NCBI GenBank assembly: GCA_034190875.2
Contig: CM067349.1
Coordinates: 11,502,880-11,566,879, forward strand
DNA: 64,000 nt
Direction of reading: 5' to 3'
Origin: Urechis unicinctus
Taxonomy: Eukaryota > Annelida > Polychaeta > Xenopneusta > Urechidae
The notes under the pieces were generated by a model. The model saw only the letters and a list, made by a program, of their open reading frames with translations. It was not told where the DNA came from and did no database searches. The first letter of the stretch is position 1, and every line of letters starts with the position of its first letter. The translations under genes and the position numbers were made by a program. Shown piece by piece: positions 1-14,450 of this stretch.

Positions 1-880
1 CTAAGAACCTAGCGAGTATCAACCACAATAAATCGGCCGGGAAAATAATGACTGTAAGGGCAACTATCCCTTAAGGACTTCTATTTCAGTTATCCTGGTC
101 ATATGAAAAAAAGTGTGCCGTATAATGAGTTAATAGTTCAAAAATTGCAAATGTTGCAGCATTATCCGTATTAAGACAATGGCGGCTGTGGCAAAATTTA
201 AAAAATCTGTAGTGCAAAGCCCTTTATTGATTTGCGCAGAACGCGCGCAGTTTGCCAAGCAGCTAGACGATTGCTGATTCCTCTCGTGTAAGGCGGATAA
301 TTACCACGTGTTTAACAGGGAAATACTCGTTCTCGGCGGGAAAACATCCTGGTAACGTATCTGTTATAAATTACCGATGCGAGCGAATCAAATAAGTACT
401 AGAACAATATTCGACTATGAGGGAGACAGTTAACGCGGGAATTGTCTTCGATAGGATGTGTGCCGAGTGAGCCTCGCCATCGCCACACGGTTCAGTGCGG
501 CATATACACGACTGATGGGCGGCAATAACGCTTCTGGTAGCAAGTAGTTTAACAATACACCAGGACTCTTTACTGGACGATAATAATCCAAGTGATACAG
601 CAATGTGTTTTATAATAAAAATCCGATACTGTTATATTTAGTGATAATGACGCGTAGTTCTTGTTAGTCATAAATAGCCTTACCATACATGAGTCCAGCA
701 TCAAATTAGTCAATGAAGTGTGTTGTGAACAACCAAGTTTCTCGGTCTGTGTATCATGCATCTTAGTTTTCATAGATCTTAGCATCTCCGAGACTAGATT
801 AGTGCATCCATTCTAGTATTGGGATTAATATGAATATTCATCATGCAATCTCTGGTAATAATTACCTGCTTGAGTGAGTA
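1..880. repeat. Unit I module, copy of 16,950-18,470 and 30,160-30,600
   Basis: This stretch has no credible gene. Segments of 85-480 reappear in the same order at 30,160-30,560, and its second half reappears at 16,990-17,110. The part at 560-720 matches 17,820-17,960. The closest match is 800-880 against 18,360-18,470, where only about nine differences are seen by eye over roughly 107 bases, including the shared word ttgggattaatatgaatatt. The order of matches is kept, so this is one diverged copy of a larger duplicated module. Short open frames here are broken in the sister copies, which argues against coding. Confidence 0.75.
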
Positions 881-1140
881 CTTATTCAATCATGCTTCCA
901 TGCATACTTGACCGCCTCATTTTGTTAACGCTGATGTATACCCTTTGTGTGGCAACGCTTTTGAGCACGGTGCCATCAACGCAAGTAGGGGGTGAGCATT
1001 TCTTGATACGACGAAATCTTTCCGTCGTATTAAGGCTAATGCAATATACGTTGGTATTAAAGTGCTACTAACTCACCTTATGCATAAGTTATGATTAGAT
1101 AACAAAATACTGGATTATCCGGCTTTCTAGCCCAGATTGT
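881..1140. repeat. Module shared with 34,080-34,330
   Basis: Starting with a match around ctgatgtata, this segment aligns to 34,080-34,330 in unit III with scattered substitutions and small gaps. In unit II the sequence after the preceding module (18,470) is different, so the two modules have been joined differently in different units. No coding signal was seen. Confidence 0.7.
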
Positions 1141-2689
1141 CATAGTGACGTGAGCATGCTTGAAGCAACTATAATACTTATTAAATAGGAGCCGCAGGGT
1201 TGCTAAAATACAAACGCACCTTGAAAACGCCTGGTTTTGGTCGGATGGAGAGAAAACAGGACCCTCGAATCTTTTACGTGTGGACACTAGATAACAAACC
1301 ACCTTCCAGTCGGAACCTTTTGCGGTAGTGTACTAGACGAAATACGTTAAAGGTGTCTATCAAATGTATTCTACTTCCACCCGCGAAATTAAGCCGACAC
1401 GTGAATACTGTCAATCCTCTCATCGCAACTCTCCAATTCAACCAATTGCGTACGAAAATAAAATAGCACCCTAAGTCCTCCTTAAAAAATGGTAACGCCT
1501 GTGAATGTTGTCAAGCTGTTCGCGAAAGCAGATAATGTTTCCGACTGCAGCACACTAAATGGATTTACTCTGTAGAAAACAAATCGGTCGCGTTGAAGCC
1601 TGACCATATAGCTAGTCACATTTGAAAATTGGAAAGTGTAATTAGAAAAGTGTGTGTGATCTTGAGTAGATGTACAAATGACTCTCAATAACATCGACGC
1701 GTGTCCAATAGCTTAAATAAACTTGACAAATTGGCCAATATTTACCGTTGCATGTGAACATGATAAACATCTAGGATGAACTTGCGTGTCAATGTTAATG
1801 TGTCGTGCTAATGGTTACGCATTATAGTTTATTGGTTTGTTGTCCGCATATGCTTAAGTAGCGTGACAGCAAAGCTTTATACTCTAATACAACTACTTAT
1901 TATCTGATTCATGCAAACACCGTAGCAGCATTACCTTACCAGAGAACAGAGACCGAATTACCAATTTTAAATAACTAAATGTCGAACGAAAACGAAAATC
2001 TATACCTGACAAGACTGGATGCAATCATGTTGATATGAAATACTGCGGTCTCGGGTTGCCGCAATTAAGGCGCACCCGGTAGATGATGTCAGCCTGGCCA
2101 CATTTGCACCGTACTTGGACTACAAGCCGATGAAATTTACCTGCTTGGTTTTATGCATGATCTCCTTGTTGCGAACCTTAGCGACACCTAATGGCATGTC
2201 AAATTTCATATCATAAATGCTTGCTGTAAATGAACAACATTTTTTAAAATCTACGCGTACCTTTATCAGAAAATCAGCGAAAGCTTATATATTGATATAC
2301 AAGTTTATAACGAAGACAGGGGGGTGGAACATTACTTGCAGTGTAAGTCAACCTGTTAACTAAATTGTGTCAATAACGCAAACAATAGGTTCAGCCGAAG
2401 CGTCGGTAGATAACTTATTGTGACCTAGAACTTCCCTCTATCTTCCACAGCTGAACATCGTAAGAGTCTCTGTTAACATCACATCCCAACATGCGATGTC
2501 AGTATTCCTAAATGATGTGTTTACCAAGATTGTGGATGGTAATAATTAAAACATCCGGTTTAAGGATCTTTACCGCACACAAATATGCTGTACGCATATT
2601 TGATTGGAATGATGGGTTGCAATTTCAAACTAGACCTCCTTGCAGTGCCAATTAGTGGAAATTACGACTCGTTTTGTGATTTGAGCATG
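1141..2689. other. No gene recognised
   Basis: The sequence is AT-rich with many CpG dinucleotides and short random open frames on both strands. I see no splice-supported frame, RNA gene or transposon protein here, and I found no clear second copy in the window. Confidence 0.5.
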
Positions 2690-3280
2690 CAAAATTAAAA
2701 GTAGTTGTAATCCTTTTTTAGTTCTACCTGTTTTCGTTTTCGTCATTTCTCGTCCAGACGATACCGCCTCCTCAGACACAGCAGCGTGAGCTACAGGTGA
2801 ACGAATGAAAATCACTCTGAACCTGTGTTTCGGTTCGGTTCTATCCGGATTGGTGTCGAAAACGATATTAAAGGCTGTTCCAACCATTCCATTGCACACT
2901 CCAGAACGTGAAACATGGATCCTGCACTAACTCTATAGGAAGGAGTCGGCCTGAAAAACAGTTTGAGCAGTAGGAAAAACTGATCGCAGAAAATGGTAGC
3001 GAAGTCAGGAATTTCAGGTACAACCTGCACCTGTTTTGTGCCAGGAGGCCCCTGGAGGCTACACAGATGCCCCAGAGGCATTAGGGTGGCTACATTGAGA
3101 AGCCGGAGGCGTCGCGGATATTCTAGGTCTTAACACGGAAGCAAAATTGAGGCACTTATTTGTGATGATGCCCGGCCAAATTTCCAGAAAATTGGGCAGA
3201 TTTAATTTTTCGTCGGCTGCTACAGGAGGCCCCCGAAGGCCCCAGTAGCTGCCAGAAGAGCCCGACCACAACACCGACAA
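2690..3280 (-). other. GC-richer segment next to the LINE relic, possible 3' part of that element
   Basis: This piece is visibly richer in G and C than its surroundings and lies immediately downstream, on the minus strand, of the end of the reverse transcriptase relic. It holds two related GC-rich words near 3,047 and 3,228, each containing ggaggccc. Minus-strand open frames of 89 to 95 codons overlap in different frames, and none resembles a family I know. The position suggests a decayed 3' untranslated region or a separate insertion. I cannot decide between these. Confidence 0.3.
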
Positions 3281-4240
3281 TGCCGGAGTCATTATAAAAT
3301 TCGATACCAATCGGTCTATATGACACCCGACCGTACTATGTAACAATCATTCAAATATGTATTAACTGAATATTGGAGAGATCTATTCTCCTTTATAATA
3401 GCGTAGGTAGATTCTCTGATAAATGTTTGAAATCCTGAAATACGTGTGAGGCGAACACATGATTGGCATCTCTTTTTGACACACCAAAAATATTTTATTT
3501 ATTCAGCGACCTTTGATTAAAATCAACTCATAGATTTAGACAATAAAGTGTGCTGCAGTAGGCTTGACATGTTTTACATGCAATGAAAATTGGGGAAATT
3601 TTGCTTAAGACTTTTTGACCGAGCATATGGAACACGCATTTGCCTCAGTATATCACCATCCGAAATATTTCTATTTTTCAACATACTGCAATTGCTTATC
3701 ATTCCACGATACTAATGTGCAGAACAGTTAACAGGTCTTGTGCTGAGACAAATGCATACAGATGGATTGAACACTATATCATGGTACGTTCCGAATCGAA
3801 GAAGTTTTTGCAACCCATTGTCACAAGGCGACATCAGACATAGATCGCTTACATAACATACGCGTTTAATACAGATGTCATTGATAAAACAGCCGTTGCG
3901 TAATTTCAACAAAAGGCTTGTAGGATCATAGATATACACAAAAACTAATTCAGGGGATATAATTCGCCCTAGACTGACAGCATTAGATACAGCAAAATAA
4001 AAAAACGATACTCATCCAACTTAACACAGATGAACTATTTCTGACAAACAATCGACTGTTGACCTTGTTAAATGCCTTAGATGCATCTATAAAACATGTG
4101 TACATGGGGCTGCCAAGATCTTTGTGGCTGTATATAATGCTCGTAGCGGTGAAAATGCATGAATCCGTGAGCAGAGAGATGACAATGGAATTGGTGTCAG
4201 CGTCATATTTCAGCGTTTCTGCCCCCTCAACTTTGTACAC
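3280..4240 (-). mobile_element. Decayed LINE (non-LTR retrotransposon) reverse transcriptase relic
   Basis: Read on the minus strand, translated pieces follow the order of a non-LTR reverse transcriptase from the middle of the domain to its C-terminal end. CFIDASKAFNKVN at about 4,055-4,095 is motif A, with its catalytic Asp codon at 4,085-4,087 and the usual second Asp changed to Asn. CYVSDLCLMSP at about 3,830-3,860 is motif C, with the normal YADD mutated to YVSD. GLQKLL and HDIVFNP follow. ISGFQTFIRESTYAIIK near 3,420 and TYLNDCYIVRSG near 3,320 are the C-terminal conserved region. Stops and frameshifts separate the pieces, and about 50 residues after motif A (including the motif B region) are lost or unrecognisable. 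No endonuclease domain was recognised upstream. The copy is dead. The exact clade (CR1/L2-like or other) is uncertain. Confidence 0.8.
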
Positions 4241-4256
4241 CCGCTCGAACTATTGA

Positions 4257-5199
4257 GGAGTGCGGAATTGTGTTGTTTACATCCGCATTCTTTGCTTGGA
4301 GAACAATGGATAAATTACATACATTTTTTCTTAAATTGTATTTCCAAGTTTTGCATGCTTAGATACGCAGTTAACAACACCATGAGGCCAGTTAACATAT
4401 ATAAGATTGTGATGGTGATAAGCTTGATACACATATCTCGATTTGGTGAAAATTATTAACCGTCGTGGAAAAAAAGTCACACTGTGGCATAGTTGTCTTT
4501 TGGGCTTGCTTGAATCAAAAATAGCGTTGTGCGTTGAAACTGATTACAGCTAAATAATTGTATAAGACTGGTTTTGTATACCTAAAGATAAGAAAGCCAT
4601 CTTTATTGAACTAAATATTTTAGCAACATTTAGTTCAGAATTTGTAGCAACCGTGACCTAAAGTTAGGTTCGTTTGTATGTATTCATATACACAAAGTGA
4701 AGATTACCATTTAACCGCACCATACACAGAGCTAGGGATATAGTGTATCAATCATTAGGTTCTGGTCTATCGGCTTTTATTGCGGTGTTGACCATTCAAG
4801 TGTCCTATCAAGACTTCTTTGCACTCCAAACACTGGAAATCCGGTTAAAATATCAATACCGGTTACGTTTCGTTATGACTATGTCAGTTTATAGGAGCCT
4901 ATCAGTTGATGACAGTCGATTTTCCTCATATATTATCCTACCCAACCACTCAGCAACTAAAGCTTGCATTAGCTACTCGTTGAAAAATCCGGATTAGCTT
5001 GCTCAAAATGGCGGAATATTTCCATCCAGACACTTGTGCGATTATGCAACCAAATGTTGCTTCTGTAGACAGAACTTTTGATCATTATATATCCCAACCT
5101 CGGCTTGGTTACATAATAATTATTCTGTGAGACACGATTAACAGCAATAGTTACATCTAAAAGGGCCGGCTTTGCACTCACAAGTTTACAGCCTAAAGC
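4257..5199. other. No gene recognised
   Basis: This stretch lies upstream, in minus-strand sense, of the LINE relic and could include its 5' part, but I could not recognise endonuclease motifs. A 96-codon minus-strand frame at 4,969-5,259 has no family I know. A few poly-A and poly-T runs are present. Confidence 0.4.
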
Positions 5200-5497
5200 G
5201 CGAAACTCGGCCCGGAGCTGTTTTAGGATATCAATGGTCACCATTACTGGCACTATCACTAAATGTCAACTCGCGCGTACCATTAACCACTGTCCCTTCT
5301 ACCAAATGACGAGCCTCAATGAGGCTATCGGCTGGTTTCGGATGCGCGCAAAACTGGGCCCGGAGCTGTCATAGGATATCAATGGTCACCATTACTGGCA
5401 CTATCACTAAATGTCAACTCGCGCGTACCATTAACCACTGTCCCTTCTACCAAATGACGAGCCTCAATGAGGCTATCGGCTGGTTTCGGATGCGCGC
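5200..5497. repeat. 148-bp tandem duplication, two copies
   Basis: Two copies lie head to tail with a period of exactly 148 bases (the word aggatatcaatgg starts at 5,225 and 5,373, and tgcgcgc ends at 5,349 and 5,497). They are nearly identical; the visible changes are near the left end (ttttagg against tcatagg, and ctcgg against ctggg). The high identity means the duplication is far younger than the surrounding macro-repeats. Confidence 0.95.
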
Positions 5498-5590
5498 ATC
5501 AACATATGCCTTTGATGCATATTCAGAGAAGTCCGACCTTTTTGTTGAGGTCCATAGCAGCTTAGTTTTATTGACACTGGTAGTTTTAAT

Positions 5591-7070
5591 TAGGAATATC
5601 ATTAATCAAGTTCAGTTATGAGTGATATACCACCATAACGCTCATTCGTATACTCGTACACCTGGAAGTTCGCCTTAATATCTGGAGGTTTCATTGGAGG
5701 ACATTTTGCTTCAGCCCAAATTGCGATTATTGGCTTCCCGGCAGATTCTTTGAAGCCTTCTCTTTCTGGAGATCAGCATACTGTTTGTTAAGAGCATCTT
5801 TTTGGTAATGTGAGATGCGTTCATACAACACATCCATAACTTTAACTGAATTAGGGTTTTTTTTTTGTCTTTTAATGACTAAGTCTAGCAATTTTTCTAG
5901 CCATTCCCTACGTTGCTATTGATCCTTGCAATAGCAAATGACAGAAAATGCTATCCTATTATCACAGAATAGACCGAAATAAGTTTCCCGTACACACGAG
6001 TCTGCTCTGCAATCTCTCCTTATCTAATCTGCTGTCTCTGCTGAGATCCGATTGATGCTGGATATTTATCAAGTTCTACTTAGAAGAGCCGAGGTAACGT
6101 ATTTGTTCTCGGCTGATGCTTGATTTACAGGGCTGATTAATGAGTCTCAGCGAGCATGGTAACGTAACCCAGACACTTTGATATATTAAAGCCCGCCGTG
6201 CTCGACACTTTGATACTTAGAAGCCCGCCCGAGAGTTTGCAGATGAATTTTGCCACTGCTATCTGTGGAGTAAATAGTGTTGATGTGTTCGTGCTGATGC
6301 TGTATCAAAACTTCATGCATAGGGGAACAATGCACAAAAAGCGGGTACTCCTCGCTAATGGTACATATCAGACGATGCAAATTAAGCTTGAACGCTGTGT
6401 TCAAATAAAGAGCACGGGACTATCACAAGTCAATGCGGCGGTTTCAAGTTAAACTTCAGTTGATAATTGGCATGTTAGCATGACGCATCACCTTCCTGAG
6501 TCCATGGCGCGCCACGTAATCTAATGAGTTTTCTACAAGTTTCAGTTTCAGTCAACGTTAAATTTAATTATGAATTGCGCAGCCATTAGATTTGTTTTTT
6601 TTATCGCTAGTGTTAATAATGAGTGGCTTCAATAACACGTCACGCAAAGATTCGTGCGGCTTCATAATCACACATGAGAGAAGTGACGGTGTCGAAGAGC
6701 ACTTACATGGGCAACATAGGCGCAGTATGTATTCACTGCATTAAGCAACACAGGTAGTGGACTACAAAGGATAAGGATTTTTTTCACTCTCCTGGCTGCA
6801 GTTGTACATACTAGTTAGTTTGCCATGTCATTAGACATTGCATCCCAGAGAGAGGACGTAGTTTTACAATTGGAAGGGTTACGATGCTTGTTCACACGCC
6901 ACGCACTCGCACTATACACATACCAGTAGTACGAATAATTTTACAGACAACGATATTTATGGCCGGTATAATTGAATATGTTACCTGGATATATATATAT
7001 ATATATAAATATAGAGATATATATATGTATATATATAGAGATATATTATATAGATATATATATATAGATA

Positions 7071-7163
<93 letters not shown>

Positions 7164-7640
7164 GGTGACCGATGTTTACCAATATTAAATATATTTGTCT
7201 TTCCGAGTTTACTATTATCTATTCGGCACGGACCGCTTCTTGCTATGCATACCTTAGTAAATCGATTTACCCATACATGTAGCATTCTGTTCATCTTGGT
7301 CATAAACATGACTGATAAGGGACTCTTAATGTAGCATCAAACGGATCACATTGGAAGTGTTATAAAAGCAGCCCCTTTATCATGCATGACACATGGACCT
7401 GAATGGAATGTGAATTAGCGATTGGTGTGATGATACGTTATGACAATCAAATGTCTACATTAATCGATGAGTCATGAAATTCAAATGTGTGCACTTAGCC
7501 TCAAGCAAGCACCGTTCAACTAGAATAACAATTTGGAGATTGCACATGCAACGTTGCAGTTTGTTTTGATCACCGACAAAGTAATGTTATGTACACGATT
7601 ATATTGCAAAGCAATCTTCTTGTAATTGCTCACACTTTTC
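5591..7640. repeat. Block A of a 2.1-kb near-identical tandem pair
   Basis: Block A runs from the word aattaggaatatcattaatc to shortly after attatattgcaaagcaat and is repeated as block B at 7,670-9,855. The two differ mostly by short insertions and deletions of 1 to 20 bases, with few substitutions. Relative to B, block A lacks about 210 bases near 5,687. More diverged copies of parts of the same block occur at 12,640-14,450 and 38,090-38,400. No coding region was seen. Confidence 0.93.
6989..7161. repeat. AT microsatellite in block A
   Basis: This is an almost pure AT dinucleotide tract with a few interruptions at its left end (aaatatagagat and similar). It is flanked by attgaatatgttacctgg on the left and tctggtgaccgatg on the right, exactly as in block B. 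Such tracts are self-complementary and can extrude cruciforms. Confidence 0.97.
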
Positions 7641-7669
7641 GGCCTATACTCGTACAGCCTGGCTTCCTG

Positions 7670-9855
<2,186 letters not shown>

Positions 9856-12639
9856 AGCGGCGCTCATGAGCTCTAACGTAGGAGTCGATATTAGTTGATT
9901 GTTTCCATGCTATCCAAAATATCCCCGGTTCTACTTGCATTAATTAACTTCTCACCAGGTACGTCAACAGGTCTCATGTTCCCATACCATTACATTAAAC
10001 CTGTACATCAATATTAAGCATATAGAGTGGCACAATCGTTGCTTCCGCAGGTGTGTTTGGAAAGTCCATTAATGTTATCGACTTACTATTGCATTTAGGC
10101 TAATCAATTTGTCGAGGCTACGACATAACAAACCCTAAATTGAATACTGCCCGTAATTGGTTACAGAAAGTGTTCAGCCTGCAGGTAACATTGTCTCTCC
10201 ATTACGTACTAGTTATATATTCACTTGTGACTGAGTCTTTGATTACCAACTGGTTTGTACATTGTCACAATATAGCCATCTGACCATATATTAGAGTTGA
10301 ATTAGCCTAATTTAATAATGCATTATAAGGAAGCGAGTTCAACAGCACATTGAGAACTTGCCCCAGTCGGGCATTATGAAGACACATTTAGCCGTGCTCT
10401 GATCACATTATCTACATAGTTTGTGAAAACGGAAGAAACTGTATAGAGGTCACTGATCAGTAAGATAAACGAGAAACACCAGTGTTTCCGTCTTGTAACT
10501 TACAGCCTTGTAACTTACAGCTGTTGAACTGGAATGAATTTCAATTTAAGAGCCCAACTAATTAGCTACGTCCTTTGATTCGAGAAATAAACCTGCGTGA
10601 GGAAGCCTGATATAAACATTTGCAGAGGTTGCAAGCAAGTGACTCTTCACCTTAAGAGTTCGTATGATTTTAGATGTTCTTGTTTAAATTGCACCAGATT
10701 AATAACCCCATCGCACCATCTAACAAACGGATAACTGTATGTAGTGGTCACAGAGTGAAGCAGTTTGGAAACTGCAAGCTATTATTGTGTCACTACGAAA
10801 AGCTGTGGGTTTTATGTTATACCCACAAAACGGCTTCTCGGGTTAGTTACTCTGAATTACGTTATTGCTATTGAACAGTTCAAGAATAACAACTCCGTCA
10901 TTGCACCGGTAGTGTCGACGGCAAAGAGCGTCAGGTAAGACATCCGTCCAGTTTAAAACTCCATGATTTGGAAGCAGCGAAATTGAATTATGTATTACAA
11001 GGTATCGGTTGCTTAGAAGGGAAGGGTCATTTGTACGGCAAATGTCCAACCGCCTCCCATTTATGCGCAGGGTGTGTGGCAAAGGAAAATTTATGACCCG
11101 TTTGGATACCTTTCTGCTGTTACAATTATCCCTTGAAATTTCATCATGTGATCCACGCGACCAAGGTGAAATCTTCGTGCTCTTCCGACATGGGCATGAG
11201 AACCTGATGTACGCTTCAACGGAGACAAAATAGTGGTCCGGTGTGGGAAACTACCGTTCGTTGGTCTCCCTAATCGGAGCAAAGTCTACGTGAACATCTG
11301 CAACTCTCCACAAAGATATGCCAGTTTTCAATAATGTATTCAACGCACAACTTTTAATTGCCCTATGTAACAGGCCACACCCTGCGAAATCTGAAACATA
11401 CTAGGACTCCATTCACACTTCATCGCCAATCCCGCCCAGATCACATAGATTTTGGAGGAAATAGCCAACAACAGCCAGCTCGCTGTGATATGGAACACGA
11501 TCTCCATACGCTTGCCAGCGAAATCGGAATGACCTTGTTATCTTCATGGATATAGGTCATATAGTGACTAGTAGGGCGTCGTGGACGGAACTATTCTGAA
11601 GGGTCTTTACATGATACGTGTGAAAGACTCAGTGCTCTATGACAGTATCAGCCGAGTAATGGAGCAAGTTGTGCAATTCTCTACAGTCTGTGAATCGCTC
11701 CAGGCAAGCCATTCAGAGGAACCACTTACGCCACATACTGAGTTAGCAACAGCACAGAGCAGCAGGAGATCCCGCCACCTAAACACTGGTTACTTACAGA
11801 TATATCCACTCTACACTTATGTTGCTGTGGTTAATTCTATCCAGTTATGCAAATATCGGATAGCACACACAGTTTAGTGTAATGGGTCCAAACTAGCTTC
11901 GAATCCCTCACCTCTCATCTCAACTAAACCCCACCCCATTCACTTAGCTTCACTAACCATTCAGTTGCCACCCTCTACCAGGCATAATAACCATGGACTT
12001 TCGGCACGGAATATCGTGTGTGACGAAAAATAATGCTCGAATAGGATTACGATTTCTACTAGGTGTCAGTGCGATATATTTACATTAAATTACGCGTCAC
12101 AGTACGGCTGGAGGCAGTATCGTGATAGGCTTCACAGGTAGTTCTATGGTGTTTAATCATACTACTTGAACAAAGGCAGCCAGCAATGATGTCAAGATTG
12201 GTGATACAGTAAGCTGTGTGGCAAGGTAGTCATGCATGTAACCTATCACAAGAGCTACCACACAGCATGATTACATGATCGCTGAGTATAGTTTCTAAAA
12301 TATAGAAGAGGAGAAAGCTAATCTAATTGTGATATGTACGAATTTCTGATAATTTCCCACGTTGTTAATGATCCGTGCTATTTCCTATGTCGGGACTTAC
12401 ATTAAATGCGGAAAAATAAACATCATTTGTTGAAAAGGTCGTTCAAACGGTTACATGTGCTAAATATCGTAGCAAAGCATAACCATTAGGTAGTGACGAT
12501 AAATGAGCCATAAACGCTTACAGCTTATACGTCATGGCGTACGATGCAGTGTGCCCAGAGATTACTGTTCTCATCATGCAAATTCACTGAATAGACCCAA
12601 ACATGGTTTCCATCACATGCGAGTTTGCCTTATGAAACT
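9856..12639. other. No gene recognised; 11,880-12,110 resembles 40,440-40,660
   Basis: No gene is supported. Between 10,840 and 11,880 open frames of 60 to 98 codons are denser than elsewhere on both strands, but none matches a known family and they overlap in conflicting frames. The stretch 11,880-12,110 aligns loosely with 40,440-40,660 through the parallel words ggactttcggcacgga and ggactaacggcacaga. A 15-base tandem pair (cttgtaacttacagc) lies near 10,495. Confidence 0.45.
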
Positions 12640-14450
12640 TTTGTTTTTCATCGGATTAGTCATTGTTGATTTCCGGTAGATGGAATTTCAACAGGGCCCG
12701 TTTATTAATGAGATTAAGCGAGAATGGTTACATTAGTTCGACACTGTGATTTATTGCAGTCTACCCGAGCTAGACCATTTGATACATAGAAGCCCGCCGG
12801 AAAATTGCAAATGAATATAGCAGAATCAGATTTTCCAAACATTGTTCGTGGTGTCAGGAGTTGGGCCAACGACCAATCTATCAATGTACATACATGGTGA
12901 TGATTTAGGTGCTGATGCTATATTACAACTTCATACAGAACAATTAATGCGAAGAGGATGGTCTGCGGTAATAGTACATATCGGAGGAAGCAAAATGAGT
13001 TATCACCTTTCGTTCACATAAAGAGCAAAAGACTGTGACAAGTCAAAGCTGCGGTTGCAAGTCTCATTTTAGTTATCAAGTTGCATGCTACCTGTATACT
13101 CGTATAAGTGATTGATACATGAACAAGGTTAAATCTATTTATTTGTAGCACTTTGTCAATTAATGGCATTAACCCTGATATTGTAAATACAACCATTGGG
13201 GGTAAGTCAGACGCAAAGAGTCGTAATCAAGCAATATTGACGCAATAGGTAGTCATACCCATTCAAGGTTATGACCACCTTATAACCCATCGATGATTCA
13301 AATAAGCAGCATGGGAGATAAACAAAGAAAAATGTCCAAACGAATGCTAGTTGGAATTTCTGTGGACAATTTGTACATTGACTTTTGTCAAATAATGATT
13401 TGGTGTGAAACATTTAAGCATTAAATTACATGTACCCCGATAAAACCATTAGTGGTACATCAAACGCACAACATTGCTCGCAGGTATGCAATCTATGCTG
13501 CTAATTACCTTGCTCATAGAATGATTATCAATATGTTTTGAAAAACTGAAGTGTAGTTCAAGCGTACATCTTCTTTATATAAGCTTACACACATGCTTGC
13601 AGCACAATCACGCAGATTTAAGCCAATTATGCGCTCTTTAACTCGACCTTGAATCCTGCGAGCGTCACTAGCACGTTGTAACCGAAGTCTAGATGTATTT
13701 ATTTTACAATCAAATGCCATTAAGCGTTTCAATTGAGACGATCAATCCTAATACATCGCGGGTGATATAGGCATCATTTTTAAGAGACATTGCATAATTG
13801 ATCCCGTGAAGCTTAAGGATTAGCTACATCCATCTTGTAGTATCTATTATAATTGTGTTTAAAACAGTAAGAACAATTCCATTTAAAACAATGTCATGGT
13901 CGTTGTTGCATCACTTTTGTGATGTAGGGAGTTGAATGTCTTGATGCAGTCGTCGCAGGCTGTGGTATTTTAATGCATTCATGGACTACCAATTTCAAAT
14001 AATAATATTCGCAGTTACGCTTATAGGTCGTTAAAAACTGAATGCAAAAACACACGAGGAATGTATTAAAATAATTTTGTAAACAATGTTTCGTAAATGG
14101 ACATCTATTAATTATACTATCATCAAGATACCATTATTTACGATCTTCCGGAGTCAATAGTTAGCTGACTGAAGTAGACCATCGCTGTATATTTAGTCCG
14201 ATCATCCATAACGGCTTGGCTATGAGTATATTCTTTCTTATTGCAATTGTGCAAATACAGATGATTTCAATAACATATCAGGCAAAGGTGTGTGTGGCTT
14301 CATAATTAGACATCAGAGGACTACTGGAGAGCACTTAGAAGGACCCGAGATATCGTAGTACAAGCATATTGATTCATTTAACGTAGGTGGTCGACTACAA
14401 AGGAGATGTTTTTCACTCGTCAATAGTAGTTGCTGCGCTACTGAGAGAGC
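12640..14450. repeat. Diverged copy of parts of blocks A and B
   Basis: The stretch 12,700-12,830 matches 6,130-6,260 through attaatgagat, agcgagaatggt and agaagcccgcc. The stretch 14,265-14,420 matches 6,625-6,785 through gcttcataat and gactacaaagga. Divergence is much higher than between A and B, so this copy is older. The AT tract is absent. No coding region was seen. Confidence 0.7.

Noticed and set aside
6884-7309. Isoleucine-tyrosine repeat proteins over AT tracts (also near 9.2 kb and 52.4-53.0 kb)
   Set aside because: They are pure translations of AT dinucleotide runs.
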